DNA from: an uncultured Erysipelotrichaceae bacterium
GTDB taxonomy: Bacteria; Bacillota_I; Bacilli_A; Erysipelotrichales; Erysipelotrichaceae
Direction of reading: 5' to 3'
Assembly: GCA_902795905.1 (NCBI GenBank)
Contig: CADBMY010000026.1
Location: 1 to 8,922 of the forward strand
DNA: 8,922 nucleotides
Shown: piece by piece, positions 6,197 to 8,922 of the stretch
Layout: every line of letters starts with the position of its first letter
How positions within the stretch are numbered: the stretch's first letter is position 1
Notes under the pieces: generated by a model
The model's database searches: none
What the model saw: the letters and a program-made list of their open reading frames with translations, nothing else
What the model was told of the DNA's origin: nothing
Program-made: the position numbers and the translations under genes

Positions 6197-6215
6197 CCCG
6201 CTCAGCGGGTTTTTT
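6191..6215. terminator. Bidirectional terminator between the XRE gene and rlmA
   Basis: AACCCGC (6195-6201), loop TCA (6202-6204), GCGGGTT (6205-6211), continuing in T for a plus-strand U-tract. On the other strand the upstream AAAATAA gives a T-rich tail, so it can serve both convergent genes. The loop is the TGA stop codon of rlmA read in reverse, and the left arm begins inside the TAA stop of the XRE gene. Confidence 0.85.
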
Positions 6216-6978
6216 CATACAGCCGTATGACAAATTCAGATGTTAATTCCAGCTGTTCTGTCTCCTCCAGACGCTTCATGCCGGCAGAGGGGGTATGGTG
6301 GGCATACGGTGTCATGCAGAACAGCAGAAGCAGGGTGTCACGGTCCAGCAGGGATCTCTGTCTGATCATGTATTGTTCCTGTAAGACAAACGGTACATTC
6401 AGGTCGCTGACCGTATTCCTGTACGGTGTATCGTAGAGGATCTCCTTCAGTTCAAACAGATGATCAGGCCCCGGTGTAACACACAGAAAGTGTCCGCCGG
6501 GTTTCAGTATACGCATCAGTTCTTCAGCAGCCGTCGGGGCAAAGCAGGTAACAGCAGTATCCACACAGGCGTCCGGCAGCGGCAGCTGAAAGATCGAAGA
6601 CAGCACATACTGGGTATCATGATCGTGTCTGGATGCCGTGATCAGGGCATCTTTAGCAAGATCAAAGCCGTATTTCTCACGTCCTGCCAGGGCTTTGGTA
6701 TAGTAGCCTTCACCGCAGCCAAGATCCGCAAGAACATCCGGATCCAGCCTGCGTGTAACATTGCCAAGCTCCTGCTGCAGAAAGGCATAGGTGCCGGTAT
6801 TCAGAAAGGCTGTGCGGGCCTTGACGCTTTCAGGACTGTCACCGTGAACTTTGCGGTTCTTCGGGTACAGGTTCAGATAGCCGCTGGAAGCATAATCAAA
6901 ATTGTGGCGGTTGGCACAGTGTGCGGATCTTCCGTCACGGATCAGCGGCAGGCGGCAGACAGGGCAGATCAGTTTCAT
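6202..6978 (-). CDS. rlmA: 23S rRNA (guanine-N1)-methyltransferase RlmA (G745/G748 type)
   Basis: SAM-dependent enzyme that methylates N1 of a guanine in helix 35 of 23S rRNA: G745 in E. coli RlmA(I), G748 in Gram-positive RlmA(II)/TlrB. The 258-residue protein has the family's N-terminal zinc finger (Cys5, Cys8, Cys21, His25), followed by NFDYASSGYLNLYP (26-39) and the ARTAFLNTGTY stretch (54-64). The Rossmann methyltransferase domain has motif I at LADLGCGEGYYT (83-94), CFAP (145-148) and RILKPGGHFLCVTPGPDHL (156-174), all typical of RlmA. The Gram-positive setting favours G748, but the two specificities cannot be separated by eye. In TlrB, this methylation contributes to tylosin resistance together with a second methylation. 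The ATG at 6976-6978 has no Shine-Dalgarno, and a TATAAT ends six bases upstream, so the mRNA may be leaderless. It is divergent from the TetR regulator. Confidence 0.9.
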   Translation of the reverse strand: MKLICPVCRLPLIRDGRSAHCANRHNFDYASSGYLNLYPKNRKVHGDSPESVKARTAFLNTGTYAFLQQELGNVTRRLDPDVLADLGCGEGYYTKALAGREKYGFDLAKDALITASRHDHDTQYVLSSIFQLPLPDACVDTAVTCFAPTAAEELMRILKPGGHFLCVTPGPDHLFELKEILYDTPYRNTVSDLNVPFVLQEQYMIRQRSLLDRDTLLLLFCMTPYAHHTPSAGMKRLEETEQLELTSEFVIRLYEKTR

Positions 6979-6984
6979 ATCAGT

Positions 6985-6990
6985 ATTATA
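6985..6990 (-). promoter_or_regulatory. Extended -10 promoter of rlmA, close to the start codon
   Basis: On the minus strand TGC-TATAAT is a perfect extended -10 element; the TATAAT hexamer occupies plus 6985-6990. Six bases separate it from the ATG, so the expected start of transcription is at or next to the A of the start codon. No good -35 is visible at 16-18 bases (ACCGTC at best), which an extended -10 can tolerate. Confidence 0.65.
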
Positions 6991-7001
6991 GCACAGAGCA
7001 C

Positions 7002-7030
7002 TTGACCGACGGTCAGTCAGTGTGTATAGT
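7002..7030 (+). promoter_or_regulatory. Promoter of the TetR operon
   Basis: TTGACC (7002-7007), a 17-base spacer, then TATAGT (7025-7030); each hexamer is one mismatch from consensus. Transcription should start near 7037, close to the Shine-Dalgarno GGAGGTG (7037-7043), so the leader would be very short. A palindrome covers the -35 and part of the spacer. Confidence 0.65.
7003..7015. promoter_or_regulatory. Palindrome TGACCG-A-CGGTCA, probable TetR operator
   Basis: A perfect 13-bp inverted repeat (six-base arms around one central A) overlaps the -35 of the tetR promoter and lies just upstream of the rlmA -10. TetR-family dimers typically bind such dyads in their own promoters. The adjacent GTCAGTCAG (7012-7020) adds further half-site-like sequence, so the true operator may be larger. 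Binding is inferred from position and symmetry. Confidence 0.6.
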
Positions 7031-7047
7031 AAAGACGGAGGTGAAGC

Positions 7048-7614
7048 ATGCGTGAGAATAAGGACACGGCAGAGAGACGGGAAGAATTCGTTGACGCTGC
7101 CGAAAGGTTATTCAAGGAAAACGGTATCGTAGATACAACGATTAACGCTATCGTGAAGGAAATGGACGTTGCCAAGGGCCTTTTCTACTACTACTTTAAG
7201 TCCAAGGATGATGTAATCGATGCAATCTCCGACAAATACAACAGTTCCTTCCGCAGGTCGCTGGAAAGAGCGCTGCAGAATGATGACTACGAAGAGAGGC
7301 TTGAACGGTTTATCGAGGATGTGATCGTCTCCTTCCGCAACATGTGGGGTGAACTGCACGGAGAAAACGAAGATATCGATCTGACGATCCTTACCGCCAG
7401 AACGATCGATGAGGCCAAGGCAACCGCGTCGGCACTGCTTGAAGATCTTTTCCGGGAGGGCAATGAAAAAAGCCGTCTGGATATCCGCTACCCAAAGTAC
7501 TATGCGGATATGATCATCAGCGGGATTGCCGATATTATCAACAGCAGTGAAAGTGATCTGAATGAGATCAAACAGATGATCATGGAAGTGATCAGAAAAT
7601 ACAGGAAGGAGTAA
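7048..7614 (+). CDS. TetR/AcrR-family transcriptional regulator
   Basis: Predicted dimeric, ligand-responsive repressor of 188 residues, the usual size. The N-terminal TetR helix-turn-helix spans about 10-56: FVDAAERLFKENG (14-26), then TTINAIVKEMDVAKGLFYYYF (30-50), the signature recognition region, followed by KSKDDVIDAI. The C-terminal ligand and dimer domain (about 60-188) is all helical and diverged, so the inducer cannot be named. ATG 7048 has GGAGG (7037-7041) six bases upstream. It heads a four-gene plus-strand operon with a coiled-coil protein, a short-chain dehydrogenase and an MscS channel, and probably represses its own operon through the palindrome at 7003-7015. The Shine-Dalgarno of the next gene lies in its last codons. 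Confidence 0.93.
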   Translation: MRENKDTAERREEFVDAAERLFKENGIVDTTINAIVKEMDVAKGLFYYYFKSKDDVIDAISDKYNSSFRRSLERALQNDDYEERLERFIEDVIVSFRNMWGELHGENEDIDLTILTARTIDEAKATASALLEDLFREGNEKSRLDIRYPKYYADMIISGIADIINSSESDLNEIKQMIMEVIRKYRKE

Positions 7615-7618
7615 AGTC

Positions 7619-7966
7619 ATGTCAGAGTTTAACAAGTATGTAGAGGAGATCAGAAAGCTGATCAACGATCAGGTCGATAAAACAGCGAGAACGATCACAG
7701 ATAATACAAGAGAGTTTACCGAGGTGTTCCAGAAGGAACGCAGAAAGATCGAACTGCGTTCGCAGATCGGTCAGCATCAGCGTCAGGTATCCAAGGCGTA
7801 TGAACGTATCGGACAGGCATACTTTGAGAATATCGAAGAGGGCAAGTCCATGGATCATATCAAGGATGTGATCGACCTGCTGCGTTCCAACCGCAAGGTG
7901 ATCGAGCTGTTAAAACAGCAGCTGGCTGAACTGGAACCGGAAACCGAAGACAAAAAAGCACAGTAA
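7619..7966 (+). CDS. Small helical, probably coiled-coil protein of unknown function
   Basis: I do not recognise a named family. The 115-residue protein is highly charged, contains no Cys or Trp and appears helical almost throughout. Possible coiled-coil or helical-hairpin stretches lie at about 5-48, 50-72 (QVSKAYERIGQAYFENIEEG) and 80-106 (KVIELLKQQLAELEPE), with an acidic/lysine-rich tail. There is no signal peptide or membrane segment, so a cytosolic location is expected. The YERIGQAYFE pattern recalls small Bacillota proteins that have a coiled coil before a zinc ribbon or membrane anchor, but no such part is present here. AAGGAG (7606-7611) overlaps the end of the TetR gene seven bases before ATG 7619, and only four bases separate the genes, so co-translation is very likely. 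Context links it to the TetR regulon, and its role is unknown. Confidence 0.85.
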   Translation: MSEFNKYVEEIRKLINDQVDKTARTITDNTREFTEVFQKERRKIELRSQIGQHQRQVSKAYERIGQAYFENIEEGKSMDHIKDVIDLLRSNRKVIELLKQQLAELEPETEDKKAQ

Positions 7967-7984
7967 TGGTACGATCATAGTAAT

Positions 7985-8737
7985 ATGAGCGTACTGATCA
8001 CAGGCAGTTCCGAAGGTATCGGGCTGGCTCTGACAAGAGAATATCTCAGGGATGGGCATCACGTTGTCATGACAGCGAGGGATCCCATCCGTTTGTCGTT
8101 GGTCAGAGAAGAGCTGGAAAAGACATACGGAACGAAGATCTTTGCGGTCAGTGCCGATCTCACGGTGCCGGAAGAACGCCGGAAACTGTATGAAGAGGTA
8201 AAGAGTGCCGGAATCACCGTGGATACGCTGATCAACAATGCCGGGATCGGTTTTGCGGGAGTCAGCTGGGAAACGGAGCCGGAGAATGACATGCGTCTGA
8301 TCAGGCTGAATGATGAGGCTGTTGTGGATCTCTGCCACATGTATCTGCCGGAGATGATCGAAAGAAGAAGCGGGACCGTGATCAATATCGCTTCTACCGG
8401 TGCCTTTCAGCCGGGACCGTATATTGCCTCGTACTACGCGTCCAAGTCTTTTGTCGTCAGCTATTCGCAGGCTGTCAATTATGAAGCCAGACCTTTCGGT
8501 GTCAGGGTCATTGCCTACTGTCCCGGTCCTGTCGATACAGCTTTCTACGATAAATCAAAGGGGAAACTGCCGCCTCTGTATATGAGTGCCGGGGAAGCCG
8601 CATCCTATCTTTACAAGCGCAGAAACAGTTCACGTCCGGTGATCATCGCTGGTATAATAAATAATATACTCAGGATCATACCGGCATCGCTGAAGATGCC
8701 GATCCTGGCGCAGTTAAAGAAAAGATCATGGAGGTAA
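7985..8737 (+). CDS. Short-chain dehydrogenase/reductase (SDR), classical type
   Basis: NAD(P)-dependent oxidoreductase of 250 residues, the classical SDR length. The Rossmann nucleotide motif is TGSSEGIG (6-13), with Arg32 after the second strand (TARD) favouring NADP(H). Asp58 (ADL), NNAG (84-87), the catalytic Ser137 (INIAS), and the Tyr150/Lys154 pair (YYASK) followed by PGPVDTAF (180-187) complete the set. N109 fits the catalytic-tetrad Asn. The substrate is unknown; the sequence resembles the broad DltE/YdfG-like group of bacterial SDRs acting on acyl or hydroxy compounds. It starts 18 bases after the previous gene, with no visible Shine-Dalgarno, although the N-terminus MSVLITG is the expected SDR start. 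Its final codons and TAA stop contain the GGAGG used by the next gene. Confidence 0.93.
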   Translation: MSVLITGSSEGIGLALTREYLRDGHHVVMTARDPIRLSLVREELEKTYGTKIFAVSADLTVPEERRKLYEEVKSAGITVDTLINNAGIGFAGVSWETEPENDMRLIRLNDEAVVDLCHMYLPEMIERRSGTVINIASTGAFQPGPYIASYYASKSFVVSYSQAVNYEARPFGVRVIAYCPGPVDTAFYDKSKGKLPPLYMSAGEAASYLYKRRNSSRPVIIAGIINNILRIIPASLKMPILAQLKKRSWR

Positions 8738-8741
8738 TAAT

Positions 8742-8922
8742 ATGATTACATTAGCTGCTCTTTCAAGTATTATCGTTGATGCTGTCGTCAAGATCCTTAT
8801 TGCCCTGGCTGCGTATATTGTGGGTAAGTGGATCATCGGAAAGTTACTGAATATCCTGAAAAACGCAAAGGCTGTCACAACTCTTGATCAGACTGTACAG
8901 TCGTTTGTGATGAGTCTTGCAA
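8742..8922 (+). CDS. MscS-family mechanosensitive channel, N-terminal part (runs off the window)
   Basis: The first 60 codons of a membrane protein that continues beyond the window. The translation begins MITLAALSSIIVDAV and has one long hydrophobic helix, VKILIALAAYIVGKWIIGKL (residues 16-35), then LLNILKNAK and a segment LDQTVQSFVMSLA (about 48-60). This is the layout of small-conductance mechanosensitive channel proteins before the pore-lining helix, where a helix with the IVGxW pattern is followed by LDxTxxxF. Such channels open under membrane tension to release solutes in osmotic downshock. GGAGG (8730-8734) lies seven bases before ATG 8742, inside the end of the dehydrogenase gene, so it belongs to the TetR operon. 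The pore helix and cytoplasmic cage lie outside the window. Confidence 0.8.
   Translation, partial: MITLAALSSIIVDAVVKILIALAAYIVGKWIIGKLLNILKNAKAVTTLDQTVQSFVMSLA

Noticed and set aside
6460..7005. 181-residue plus-strand frame opposite rlmA
   Set aside because: No Shine-Dalgarno or recognisable domain; it is fully antisense to a well-supported RlmA protein and its promoter.
7108..7665. 185-residue minus-strand frame opposite the TetR gene
   Set aside because: Shadow of a clear TetR gene, with no family resemblance.
1..8922. Mobile elements, CRISPR arrays, tRNA or rRNA genes
   Set aside because: I saw no regularly spaced repeats, transposase or integrase motifs, or cloverleaf/rRNA-like sequence.

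Overview
The window looks like an ordinary stretch of a bacterial chromosome, most likely from a Bacillota (Firmicutes) species of moderate GC content. The evidence is strong AAGGAGG-type Shine-Dalgarno sequences, an HrcA/CIRCE-type heat-shock operator, an RlmA family 23S rRNA methyltransferase and short tightly packed operons. A lineage near the Erysipelotrichia is my guess from gene content and style, not something I can demonstrate. I see no tRNA, rRNA, CRISPR array, insertion sequence, integrase or phage gene. Coding density is very high, and no stretch over 300 bases lacks a gene.

Region 1 (1-3713): a WYL-domain transcriptional regulator (minus strand) is divergent from a plus-strand operon of three membrane proteins: an unrecognised 176-residue protein, a cation diffusion facilitator whose metal-site residues look MntE-like (Asn-Asp / Asp-Asp), and an EamA/DMT transporter that starts at a GTG overlapping the previous stop codon. 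A perfect 18-bp palindrome lies in the divergent promoter region, over the -10 of the regulator's own promoter. This arrangement suggests a self-contained, possibly metal- or ligand-responsive efflux module.

Region 2 (3682-5678): htpG (bacterial Hsp90) on the minus strand converges on the DMT gene through a shared bidirectional terminator. Its 5' leader holds a CIRCE element with one mismatch, directly against the Shine-Dalgarno site, so control by HrcA is expected.

Region 3 (5746-6990): a small XRE-family regulator has an ambiguous, non-ATG start. It converges on rlmA (23S rRNA guanine-N1 methyltransferase). Another bidirectional terminator is built into the coding ends of both genes. The rlmA promoter places transcription start at or next to its ATG, so the mRNA may be leaderless.

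Region 4 (7002-8922): a TetR-family regulator heads a plus-strand operon with a small helical/coiled-coil protein, a short-chain dehydrogenase and the start of an MscS-type mechanosensitive channel that runs off the window. A 13-bp palindrome between rlmA and tetR is the probable TetR operator and could affect both promoters.

The most useful signals beyond gene calls are the cis-regulatory ones (CIRCE, two divergent-promoter palindromes, embedded terminators, the unusual start contexts) and a strong excess of GATC tetranucleotides. I found no clear evidence for a wholly new biological system.
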